This document shows positions 1-7,293 of a DNA stretch of 64,000 nt, piece after piece. Both the position numbers and the translations under genes were made by a program. The stretch is from NCBI GenBank assembly GCA_018401415.1, contig JAGYKV010000017.1, positions 907,730 through 971,729 on the forward strand, given 5' to 3'. The notes beneath the pieces were generated by a model. The model searched no databases. It saw only the letters and a program-made list of their open reading frames with translations, and was not told the DNA's origin. Positions within the stretch are counted from its first letter, which is position 1; every line of letters starts with the position of its first letter. The DNA is from Candidatus Nanopelagicales bacterium. GTDB taxonomy: Bacteria > Actinomycetota > Actinomycetes > S36-B12.

Positions 1-657
1 GAACAAGGTTGTCCTGAACGCGTTGTGCAACGAATCATGGGTTACTACAACACACAGGCTTATGAATGGGGAACTTCTATATTGGATTGCAACCCGGACT
101 TCGGGCCAACAGCAGTGATGGGGCTTAATTTGGGCGTTGGGGGTCAGCCAGGATTCAGGTGGGACATGCTCGTTTCGCAGGAGTTCTTGGGATTATTTCA
201 ATCAACGAGATTCGCATCAAACCCAATTGCTATTAATAGTCCCCATCCGATTGGTTGGTGGGACGTGAACATGCCATCTTGGATGCGTGAAGGTGTCCAA
301 CCCGTGTGGAATTCCATGGCCACCGCCATGCAAACAAGAAAATGGGACCTGATTCGTGTCTTTCCATTTTACGTTTGCGGGACAGGGGTGCTTCGCGATT
401 ACGCTCCAATGTCAACCAGTTGGGGCTGTCACTACATACTCGGCGCGGAGGCTGTTGAATTGATGGTGGCGCTCTATGGATGGGACGCACCGGCAACTTG
501 GTGGGGAAGCTTCGGGAATCAACGAGATCCGTATGTCGCATTTAAGAATGCTTATGGTGACGACTACGACACCTTCGAACATTATGCAACCGAGTTCTTC
601 CAATGGCGGGCCAACAATGTTCCCATGTCCCAGGAGTTACTCAGCAGACTTCGTTAG
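1..657 (+). CDS. Hypothetical protein, N-terminus cut by window edge
   Basis: The reading frame is open from the first base and ends at a TAG at 655-657, so the gene starts outside the window. A GTG at 25 is in frame but has no visible ribosome site, so it is probably internal. The visible 218 residues are rich in aromatic residues, especially tryptophan (GWWDVNMPSWM, DAPATWWGSF), with few charged runs and no membrane segment. I do not recognise the family. It converges with the secreted protein at 735-1715. The call as coding rests on frame length and biased composition only; function unknown. Confidence 0.6.
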   Translation, partial: EQGCPERVVQRIMGYYNTQAYEWGTSILDCNPDFGPTAVMGLNLGVGGQPGFRWDMLVSQEFLGLFQSTRFASNPIAINSPHPIGWWDVNMPSWMREGVQPVWNSMATAMQTRKWDLIRVFPFYVCGTGVLRDYAPMSTSWGCHYILGAEAVELMVALYGWDAPATWWGSFGNQRDPYVAFKNAYGDDYDTFEHYATEFFQWRANNVPMSQELLSRLR

Positions 658-734
658 CCTCTGCCGCCTCCGCGGGAACAGTTGCTCTTTCACTTGGCCG
701 AGTCGTGGCACATCGCCATTGAAGAAAACGCAGT

Positions 735-1715
735 CTAATTATTGCCGGGTGACACATTACTGCCTTTGAGTTGCATATCAATGTCTCCAAGCTCCATCGC
801 GTAGTACTTCTGGTCGTAGGGGTTCTTCAGTGGCCGACCCTTTTTATCAATTGGCCGACCCTTCTTATCGTAGCCCCCGAAATTAGGTCGAATGCAGCCA
901 GTTATGTCGGACGGCCCCTTTTCGGTGCCTGCTCGGAACCAGGTCTGGTATCCAATGGTTCCTGGGAACGGACCAGATGGTGCCACGCCAAAGGGAGAGG
1001 CCCACTGATCTGCGATGAATGCTCCTGATCCTGGGGGTGAAGAGTCTGGGATCGGAGCGTATTTGCAGATGGAAGGGATCCATTGATCTCCCCGCCAGGT
1101 TCCCCCGCTCCGGCCGCTCACGTCCGCTTCGAAACGCACGCCAAAAACAGGATCTTGAGGAAACTGCATGTACCAAGCAACGAGATATACCCCTGGGTCC
1201 AGAGTGACCGCCGGATCCAACGGCAGGACAAAAGGTTTACTCAGATCGAATGGCACTGAATAGGTGCTGGTATACACGTTGGTGAATCCGCCCGCTGCAA
1301 CATCAAAGCCACCCTCCCGTGGTCTGGGATCTACGGGGAGCGGCGTATTGCTGTCTGACCTCCAGATGTTCACAACTGTTGTTGCGTTGACAGAGCCTCG
1401 ACCAGTCAACGTCGTGAAGTTCTGGGCACGATAGGCCATACCCAAGTACTTGGGCTTCTTTGCAAGAGCGATTGATGCCGGATGCAGAACAACACTGGTA
1501 GCTGAAACAGTTCGGTCAAGAATAAAGCTCTGCCCGATTTGTGGTTGAAATTTGGGGTCAATGGTCCAGAAGGAATTCGGTACTCGTGCGGTGACAGTAT
1601 CGATCAGTACTTCGTCTTCTTGTGCGGCAGAGACAACTGATGGGGGAGCCATCGCAATAACCACTCCCACGACAACTGCAATAGAAGTAAGCGACGGAAT
1701 CCAGCGTGTACGCAC
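735..1715 (-). CDS. Secreted protein of unknown function
   Basis: The 326-residue product starts with a classical signal peptide (basic RTRW, then about 20 hydrophobic residues, cleavage probably after VVSA near residue 29), so it should be exported. I chose the GTG at 1715 because GGAGG lies four bases upstream; the longer open frame to 1862 has no such site. The mature part looks beta-rich (for example SFILDRTVSATSVVLHP and GVYLVAWYMQF), like a carbohydrate-binding-type fold, but I cannot name a family. Near the C-terminus the motif KKGRP occurs twice in tandem. No related gene lies beside it. Confidence 0.7.
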   Translation of the reverse strand: MRTRWIPSLTSIAVVVGVVIAMAPPSVVSAAQEDEVLIDTVTARVPNSFWTIDPKFQPQIGQSFILDRTVSATSVVLHPASIALAKKPKYLGMAYRAQNFTTLTGRGSVNATTVVNIWRSDSNTPLPVDPRPREGGFDVAAGGFTNVYTSTYSVPFDLSKPFVLPLDPAVTLDPGVYLVAWYMQFPQDPVFGVRFEADVSGRSGGTWRGDQWIPSICKYAPIPDSSPPGSGAFIADQWASPFGVAPSGPFPGTIGYQTWFRAGTEKGPSDITGCIRPNFGGYDKKGRPIDKKGRPLKNPYDQKYYAMELGDIDMQLKGSNVSPGNN

Positions 1716-1862
1716 AGCACCTCCACTTTTGCCCAATGTAATAAAAGGATAGAGGAAATCAAAATAGTGCGCAGTAAAGATGAACTTTCTGCGCGGGAGA
1801 TAAAGGTCATTCAGCACAATCACCAGAGGGGGAACGGTTTCATGCCCACTCCTCTGCGACAT

Positions 1863-2542
1863 GCGTCAGAATCGTGAGAGCACTTTGGTTCACGCCAGCG
1901 CCCTCGAAGGGATGATCCGGCGGTCGTCGCTCTCCCGTTCGGCCCGGCTCATCACGCGGCGAAGAGATCCTCTTCACTCAATTCACGGATTCGAACTGTT
2001 CACACTATCCACTGCTCGAAGCGTCATGACCTGAAGACAGCACCCCGATTCGCGTTGCTGGCGCCACGGCATCCGACCTCGATACGGGACTGACTTAGAT
2101 TCCAACTTCTGAAACAAGGGTATCCGCGGCATGGCCCAACATCGACGGTTAAAAGCTCTTCACAGCGGGCATTCGGAGATCGTCCGAGGAATCGGTGTTA
2201 CCTCACTGAATGGATCCCCTGACTCCGCGGCTTTGACTTCCGCAACTATTGGCCCAACCGCTTCAATCGACTTACGCTGAGAGTCAAAGCAGTACCGCTC
2301 GGGAAATTAGGCGCGCCCATGGTCGTAGTCCAAGACCGCGATCGTCTCCCAACAGACTTCCTGACCTAGGTCGTTTCCCTTCGTGCTGATAATCGACATG
2401 ATCACGAGTTCGTCCGTGAGCCAAAGCCAACTCAATCCCTGCCTGAACTGTACGTAACTAGCAAGCATCGCCCAGCCCATAATTTGACTTGGTGTCATTG
2501 TTTGGCGTGCTGGTGTAGCCATCTATGTCAATCCCAAGAGTT
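1863..2542. other. About 0.7 kb without a convincing gene
   Basis: I see no gene with clear coding character here. The longest open frame is on the minus strand at 2307-2522 (71 residues, containing SYVQFRQGLSWLWLTDEL); it has plausible protein-like composition but no ribosome site and no recognised domain, and could be a decayed fragment. The rest looks like sequence debris typical of an accessory region. Confidence 0.35.
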
Positions 2543-2570
2543 TCAGGCGACCATCCGCGCACCGCAGAAC

Positions 2571-2669
2571 CTAATCAATAGCCTTGAAGTTACCGGCCTT
2601 GACTTGTAGCCAAGCCGCCCGGTGCTGATCGTTAAGCTCGGCGAACTCCACCATTCGCAGCCGTGACTC
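2571..2669 (-). pseudogene. Remnant related to the ORF at 4515-4721
   Basis: Read on the minus strand in the frame ending at the TAG at 2571-2573, this stretch gives SRLRMVEFAELNDQHRAAW followed by LQVKAGNFKAID. This matches the ORF at 4515-4721 (DRLRMVEFADAMDDHRAAW, then TQAQAGNFAATD) along its whole length. It has no start codon and lies in a different frame from the longer open frame over the same bases, so it is a decayed copy. Both copies have the same orientation and flank the duplicated genes at 2873-3953. The function of the parent family is unknown to me. Confidence 0.55.
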
Positions 2670-2787
2670 CCTACTTCAACTCGGTGGCTGCGAATGCCTG
2701 CGCACCGAAGCTCGCCAACCCAACGCTTGCCATGAGCATTGTTGCTAAGGCGCACGAAAATCTTGGAGTCGGCAAGTTCAAGCGACA

Positions 2788-3060
2788 ACACCGTGGAAAC
2801 ACGGTGGTCAGCGATGTCGACCTCCCCTAGATTGCTTTCAGGCCACCCGGGCCTCAGCACAAGGAACGGGGAATGATGAGCAACATTGAAAGCAACAATA
2901 TCCAGGCCCAAGGGCGAACGTCTCGTTCTCGCCGGCGCCGAATCAGTCTCGTCATCGCGGGCGTAGCGGTGCTCCTCGTCGCTGGTACCGTCGTGATAGG
3001 AACCCAGGCCAACGGAAGCCGCTCAGGAAGTCTTCTTAGTGCCGATTGCAATGGAGTTAA
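2788..3060 (+). repeat. 273-bp perfect direct repeat, copy 1
   Basis: Bases 2788-3060 are identical to 3395-3667. The repeat covers about 85 bases of leader and the first 62 or so codons of the small gene that follows. Similarity continues in patches beyond the repeat. The sharp edge between perfect identity and diverged sequence points to a recent duplication or to gene conversion of the 5' half. Confidence 0.95.
2789..2806 (+). promoter_or_regulatory. Perfect 7-bp hairpin with GAAA loop in the leader
   Basis: CACCGTGGAAACACGGTG forms a 7-bp stem closed by a GAAA tetraloop, 67 bases upstream of the ATG at 2873. The same element is repeated before the second gene copy at 3396-3413. There is no T-run after it, so it is not an obvious terminator. 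It could be a leader structure or an operator for a dimeric regulator; its role is inferred only from position. Confidence 0.4.
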
Positions 3061-3349
3061 CTACACCATCAAAAACAAAGGCCCCTGGAGTGACTTTATT
3101 AATACCCAGAATCTAGCGACTCCTTTACAGATCGAAGCACTTAATCAATGTCAACAATTTGGCAAATGGGTCCTCGACAACGGGGAATTGACCGATGCCC
3201 TTACTGAAATAACGGGCTTCTTCTGGGCACCCGACAAAACCTGGTGCCAAGTTGAGTACTACTCAATGGGCAGCAATTACAAAGAAACTTTTTGCCCAAA
3301 CGGCAAGGGTCGCGGCGATCAAAAATCGTATGCCATTGTGATCGGATGA
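2873..3349 (+). CDS. Small membrane-anchored exported protein, copy 1
   Basis: The 158-residue product has a basic cytoplasmic N-terminus (TSRSRRRR), one transmembrane helix at about residues 25-45 (LVIAGVAVLLVAGTVVIG) and an outside domain of about 110 residues. Four cysteines in that domain (SADCNG, ALNQCQQF, TWCQVEYY, TFCPNG) are all kept in the second copy, so two disulfides are likely. Two ATG codons follow each other; AAGGA at 2861 serves either. I do not recognise the family. It is a tandem paralogue of the gene at 3480-3953: the first third is identical and the outer domain has diverged. Confidence 0.75.
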   Translation: MMSNIESNNIQAQGRTSRSRRRRISLVIAGVAVLLVAGTVVIGTQANGSRSGSLLSADCNGVNYTIKNKGPWSDFINTQNLATPLQIEALNQCQQFGKWVLDNGELTDALTEITGFFWAPDKTWCQVEYYSMGSNYKETFCPNGKGRGDQKSYAIVIG

Positions 3350-3394
3350 CGCACGCACTGTTACTCCCGGACCGTCGAGAAATACGTGCGTTGG

Positions 3395-3667
3395 ACACCG
3401 TGGAAACACGGTGGTCAGCGATGTCGACCTCCCCTAGATTGCTTTCAGGCCACCCGGGCCTCAGCACAAGGAACGGGGAATGATGAGCAACATTGAAAGC
3501 AACAATATCCAGGCCCAAGGGCGAACGTCTCGTTCTCGCCGGCGCCGAATCAGTCTCGTCATCGCGGGCGTAGCGGTGCTCCTCGTCGCTGGTACCGTCG
3601 TGATAGGAACCCAGGCCAACGGAAGCCGCTCAGGAAGTCTTCTTAGTGCCGATTGCAATGGAGTTAA
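3395..3667 (+). repeat. 273-bp perfect direct repeat, copy 2
   Basis: This is identical to 2788-3060, offset by 607 bases, and includes the leader hairpin, ribosome site and N-terminal coding part of the second gene. The base before each copy differs (A versus G), which marks the exact edge. Confidence 0.95.
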
Positions 3668-3953
3668 TTACATTATCAAAGGCGAAGGGACCTGGAGTGA
3701 CTTTAGTGAAAAGAATCTAGCTACCGATGAACAGATCGCCGCGCTTAATCAATGTCAACAATTTAGCAAATGGGTCCTCAACAACGGGGAATATGAAGTC
3801 CTTACTACTTGGATAAACAGCTACTTCTGGGCAAAAGACAAAAACGCTTGCAAAGTTTCGTACTACTCAATAGGCAGCAATTACAAAGGAACCTATTGCA
3901 GTCCCGGGAGTGGTGACGGTGCTGACTCGAAGTATGCCATTGTGATCGGATAG
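3480..3953 (+). CDS. Small membrane-anchored exported protein, copy 2
   Basis: A 157-residue tandem paralogue of the preceding gene with the same leader and ribosome site. The N-terminal anchor is identical at DNA level. The outside domain keeps all four cysteines (SADCNG, ALNQCQQF, ACKVSYYS, TYCSPG) and the tail YAIVIG but differs at many positions between them, suggesting that the outer domain is diversifying while the anchor is constant. No partner gene is visible. Family not recognised; a role outside the membrane is inferred from topology alone. Confidence 0.75.
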   Translation: MMSNIESNNIQAQGRTSRSRRRRISLVIAGVAVLLVAGTVVIGTQANGSRSGSLLSADCNGVNYIIKGEGTWSDFSEKNLATDEQIAALNQCQQFSKWVLNNGEYEVLTTWINSYFWAKDKNACKVSYYSIGSNYKGTYCSPGSGDGADSKYAIVIG

Positions 3954-4121
3954 AGCACCCACCATTACTCCCAGGCCTGTCATCGGTACAACAATTGTGC
4001 GTGTTGTTGTTAACTGCGTGAAAGCTTTTCCCTCTCGTGGCAGAAGTATTGGTGTGGATTTCAGTGTATGAGTGTGGACTAGTGACCAGAGGCCAACTTT
4101 CCACTTAAGCGATCATGGAAT

Positions 4122-4514
4122 TCAGCACTTTTTTTCATTAAGTCCAATTATTCGAAGAGTCTTGCCGCGTCTTTCATATTTCGTGACGACCGCATCCAAT
4201 GTTGCCACCGTTGATGCATCCCACACGTGTGCCTTGATCAAGTCGATGATTACTAAATCTGGGTCATGTGAATACTCAAACTGGTAAACCAAATCATTAC
4301 TCGAGGCAAGAAACATCTCACCATAAATTGAGTAGCGAACCGCCTCAACCCCAAATTCTGGAACGAATTCCCCTACGCGATCCATTGTTGCTAAGTGCGC
4401 AACCCTACGGGCCAAAAGGACCGTTGCTGTGACCACACCTGTTATGACCCCAATGGCTAAATTGTGGGTGACAAGTGTCGCAATTACCTCTGGTAAGGCA
4501 GCAGCACAGACACT
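4122..4514 (-). pseudogene. SulP-family anion transporter, C-terminal fragment
   Basis: The frame reads VIATLVTHNLAIGVITGV and then LLARRVAHLATMD, FLASSNDLVYQF, LVIIDLIKAHVWDASTV and KTLRIIGLNE. This is the last membrane helix plus the STAS domain of SulP-type sulfate/bicarbonate transporters. A full protein has about 500 residues or more; only about 130 remain, and the membrane domain is gone. The fragment starts directly at the TGA that ends the unrelated ORF at 4515-4721, and the C-terminal end after GLNE also departs from the family. It cannot transport anything, so I treat it as a rearrangement relic. Confidence 0.75.
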
Positions 4515-4721
4515 TCAAAGGCGCATCCGCGTGTCCATCGCCCTCAAGACCTTGTCGGTTGCCGCGAAGTTCCCGGCCTGCGCCTGCGTCCAGGCCGCCC
4601 GGTGATCATCCATGGCATCGGCAAACTCAACCATGCGCAACCGATCCACTGCTGTTACTTGGCGATTATTCATACCTTTCATCACAGCGCGCCACGCGCC
4701 GGAGCGGTCTTTGTATTCCAA
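4515..4721 (-). CDS. Small hypothetical protein, possibly a fragment
   Basis: A 68-residue open frame with a mostly helical, charged composition (VDRLRMVEFADAMDDHRAAW, then QAGNFAATDKVLRAMDTRM). A related remnant lies at 2571-2669. The pattern of a short helical domain ending in a repeated V(L/I)RxMDxR motif recalls small actinobacterial and phage-associated hypothetical proteins, but I cannot assign it. Its stop codon abuts the SulP fragment, so the junction is probably a rearrangement point and the ORF may be incomplete. Confidence 0.4.
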   Translation of the reverse strand: MEYKDRSGAWRAVMKGMNNRQVTAVDRLRMVEFADAMDDHRAAWTQAQAGNFAATDKVLRAMDTRMRL

Positions 4722-5306
4722 TGTTTCAGCGATGTCATCGTAGGAAAAACCTCTTGTCTTCCGCGTCAGCGACGACCTAGGTGTCTTGCTCTTGATAGTG
4801 GATGTCAGGTCGGCTCTATCTTGCCTTGGGAATATTTAACAGCTTTGAGACGCGCAGATGTCCTGTTGGGTAACTCCGGTTTAAGTCCGTTACGCCAAGC
4901 TTGCCCTGGCCTTCAACTGCGTGAGACTGCGCCCACAGACGTGCGACGTCGAGCGGTATTACCCCTCAGTACCAGCCCGATATCGCAGATGCCATGCAAT
5001 ACAACCAACCACCCTCAATCGTTGCGCCTTATGTGGTGCGATGCCGGAAATGGCAAAGATTGTGACCTCACCCTGTTTTCTGAGTCAGCATGCTTTTAAT
5101 CCACGATTGCCCTTATAGGCGAGCAGGCCCGCACAGGTGACTCAGTTGGCTCGAGATTCCCGAGGCAATCTGTTGAGACGATGATCGGAGACTGGCGGCC
5201 AGGCTGAGGGCGGCCAGGCGCGCTTGGCCTTGACGGTCTCTGGTCGTGCTTCGCCATGCCTGCTTCTCTTGCTACACACTCAGGTGGCGGTGACTGATGG
5301 GAATCC
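4722..5306. other. About 0.6 kb without a recognisable gene
   Basis: Open frames exist on the plus strand here (the longest overlapping one runs 4602-5099) but their translations look like noise, with no start signal and no domain. I see no RNA gene or clear repeat. The stretch is best read as decayed accessory sequence. Confidence 0.35.
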
Positions 5307-5813
5307 TCAATTCACAAGTCGCAGAACGTGGGTGTATGAATCGTCCGGGTTGCGCGTAGTGGTGACCTCGCCATCGACTCCCACATACTCCCCCGTTCCT
5401 CCCACGATGGCTCTCGTCATGGGTTCGCCTTCCGGGAGCAGGGTGTCGCCCTCGTAGTAGTAACTGATTCCCAGCGCACTGATCTGCCCTCCGGGTAGGT
5501 CATAGATCGCGGTGAGGACACGCTCCTCGCGATCGGTTCGCGCCCCCTCCCCCAGCGAACCGACTTTGGTTATCGTTCCCATGACGGAGCCATACGCCTC
5601 ATCGTCCCGGTAAAGGCCGGCCTCGAATGTGGTGATATCCCCCGAGTCGCCCGTGGGGTTGAGATCGAGGAACACGAGCTCCACTGGATCATCAACCCTC
5701 TAGGTGAGAGTGATCGTCTCCTCCCCGGCGCCGCACCCGGTGAGAATGAATGCTCCCATGGCCATCAAAGTCACGACTAACGAACGACTCCGACCTCGGC
5801 GCATGACATCCAT
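5307..5813 (-). pseudogene. Putative lipoprotein, interrupted by in-frame TAG
   Basis: From the ATG at 5813 (or 5804) the frame gives a basic start, a hydrophobic stretch and a lipobox (FILTGC), so the product would be a lipoprotein. The frame hits a TAG at 5700-5702, codon 38, and continues in the same frame for 131 more codons with good coding character. The body (FLDLNPTGDSGDITTFEAG, MTRAIVGGTGEYVGVDGEV) resembles allene-oxide-cyclase/dirigent-like barrel proteins of actinobacteria. This is either a point-mutated pseudogene, a base error, or readthrough; nothing here supports amber recoding. No good ribosome site is visible. Confidence 0.6.
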
Positions 5814-6168
5814 CTTAGGTCAATGGACTGCACAAAAGGCTAACGAGTGCGTACCTCACGCTTCTGGTTTCAAGAACCCCCATGCCGTCGTAGGCACACT
5901 ACATACGGCCCTGCCACGTGGTTCATTCAAGATATTTCGCAAGAAGGAGAGACGCGTAAGCGCTCAAGCCATCACGGACTCGTTGTCCGGCACACCATGA
6001 ACCCTCACGGCCCGCACCTCACAAGGGAGGGGCCATTACATAGACATGGGGAAGGCGCCATCCCCTCATGAAATCGTGCTATAACGTGCAATAGTGAGGG
6101 GGCACCTACGGGCATTTAAGGAAAGTATGGGGATGCGAAAAACCTATGCACTGCAACGATTTTCCTTG

Positions 6169-6197
6169 GTGGGGCGGGTCGGGCTCGGACCGACGAC
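6169..6197 (-). repeat. Partial copy of tRNA 3' end (outer att-like site)
   Basis: These 29 bases match the 3' part of the tRNA at 8972-9045 (T arm, acceptor strand and one flanking base) with one mismatch. The copy has the same orientation as the tRNA. Direct repeats of a tRNA 3' end are the usual scar of site-specific integration. No integrase gene remains nearby, so the event would be old. Confidence 0.7.
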
Positions 6198-6284
6198 CCA
6201 CTGAATGGTGTGGATAACTCAAGTTCTCATTCGTTAGAAATATGTATTGTTTTCAAATGCCTTTATCAATAAAAAGAAATTTTC

Positions 6285-6566
6285 ATGCAGTTCTTGACCT
6301 TTATTTGTGTGGCGCATAATATGACACAGAAAGAAGTTCGTTTCACTAAATCGGCGCGAAAGCATCGTATTGGCAAAGCTCACGTCCTTTTTGTCTTGGA
6401 GAGTTGTGAACCAATCACGGAGTTACCCAGTGATGGCGAAGACCAAAAGCTTCTCTGGATTGGGAATGACGACCGTGGTGTGAAACTTGAAGTAGTGGCA
6501 TTAGAACTAGCGGACTATATTTTAGTAATTCATGTGATGCCAAGGTCCTTTAGAGGGAGGCACTAA
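6285..6566 (+). CDS. Putative toxin of a type II toxin-antitoxin pair
   Basis: The product has the pattern FTKSARKHRIGKAHV ... LWIGNDDRGVKLEVVALEL ... LVIHVMP, which is typical of small BrnT-like/DUF4258-like toxins in actinobacteria, RNA-targeting proteins of 70 to 95 residues. The start at 6285 gives 93 residues; an internal ATG at 6321 would give a more usual 81-residue protein beginning MTQKEVRF, and neither has a strong ribosome site. It overlaps the ribbon-helix-helix gene downstream by one base (TAATG), so the two are cotranscribed. Family assignment is from pattern memory; toxicity is inferred. Confidence 0.65.
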   Translation: MQFLTFICVAHNMTQKEVRFTKSARKHRIGKAHVLFVLESCEPITELPSDGEDQKLLWIGNDDRGVKLEVVALELADYILVIHVMPRSFRGRH

Positions 6567-6859
6567 TGGCTAATTCTAAATATGTCTTGGGCAAAGACAT
6601 CGATTTAGACAAGGAAGTAATTCGCGATAGCACAGGCAAACGAATCACTAGCAAGCGTGCAGAAAAAATTGCAGAAGAATTCATCGCACAAGTTGTTGGT
6701 CGCCCCTCCTTAACTGGACCTTCAAGAGTTTCTCCTGAAATTAAGGCTAGAGTCCCAGAAAAATTGAAGAAAGCCCTTGAGAAGGAAGCCAAACGGCAAG
6801 GCCAAACGCCCTCGGCATTGATTCGCCAGGCCTTAAAGGAGTTTCTCGATACAGCTTGA
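6566..6859 (+). CDS. Putative antitoxin with ribbon-helix-helix end
   Basis: A 97-residue basic and acidic protein. The C-terminal third (VPEKLKKALEKEAKRQGQTP then SALIRQALKEFL) is a clear ribbon-helix-helix (CopG/Arc-like) DNA-binding motif; the N-terminal half would wrap the toxin. The start is fixed by GGGAGG at 6555-6560 and the one-base overlap with the toxin stop. Autoregulation of the pair is expected for this family. The sequence is more A-rich than its neighbours, which fits recent acquisition. The palindrome GCTTGATATCAAGC overlaps its stop codon. Confidence 0.7.
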   Translation: MANSKYVLGKDIDLDKEVIRDSTGKRITSKRAEKIAEEFIAQVVGRPSLTGPSRVSPEIKARVPEKLKKALEKEAKRQGQTPSALIRQALKEFLDTA

Positions 6860-6894
6860 TATCAAGCATCAGCCGAAACAACACAAAACATGAT

Positions 6895-6938
6895 TGGGGC
6901 GGGTCGGGCGCGAACCGACGACGACCGAATTATGAGTT
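6895..6938 (-). repeat. Partial copy of tRNA 3' half (inner att-like site)
   Basis: These 44 bases match 8972-9015 of the tRNA gene with a single mismatch, covering the anticodon-loop side, variable loop, T arm and acceptor strand. The orientation is the same as the tRNA. Identity ends abruptly inside the anticodon stem. Together with the shorter copy at 6169-6197 this defines two tandem segments (about 0.7 kb with the toxin-antitoxin pair, and about 2.1 kb with the pentapeptide protein), each ending in a tRNA 3' repeat. Confidence 0.8.
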
Positions 6939-7293
6939 GGCGGCGACAGCATGAGTAGGCGCCATGGTGACTCACTTAGTACCGTGACCCCTTCCGGCAG
7001 CCCTCACACGAGCCGTTTCACCGCAACGCATAGCGTCCTCGGGTGTCTTCAGGAGCGTCACCGCCAATCCTGTTAGACAAAGTGCCAGACGAAATGCGAC
7101 CTCCGACAGCCGCTAGCTGCCAGGTTTGACCTTGTCCCAAGCTGGAAATACCTTGAACATTTCTGAGGAACAGACTGTTGACTTGGATGGCGTGACCAGT
7201 TAAGTGAGCGGTGCTCCCTGAGGCTGAGGGGTTGATCAATCCACGATCCGACGCGAACGGATGAGCAGGGGGAATGCCGGTGTGACCTCGCTG
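6939..7293. other. About 0.35 kb without a recognisable gene
   Basis: Short open frames occur on the minus strand, but none has a start signal or family resemblance. The stretch lies between the inner tRNA repeat and the 3' end of the pentapeptide-repeat gene. Confidence 0.35.

Noticed and set aside
2543..2911. 122-residue minus-strand open frame
   Set aside because: It overlaps the leader of the duplicated gene, and real similarity in this stretch (to the ORF at 4515-4721) is in another frame.
4602..5099. 165-residue plus-strand open frame
   Set aside because: Translation looks random and lies antisense to the short ORF at 4515-4721; no start signal.
5823..6168. Small gene between the lipoprotein and the first tRNA repeat
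   Set aside because: Open frames here lack ribosome sites and protein-like composition; I saw only a weak GGGGA/TCCCC hairpin near 6049-6066.
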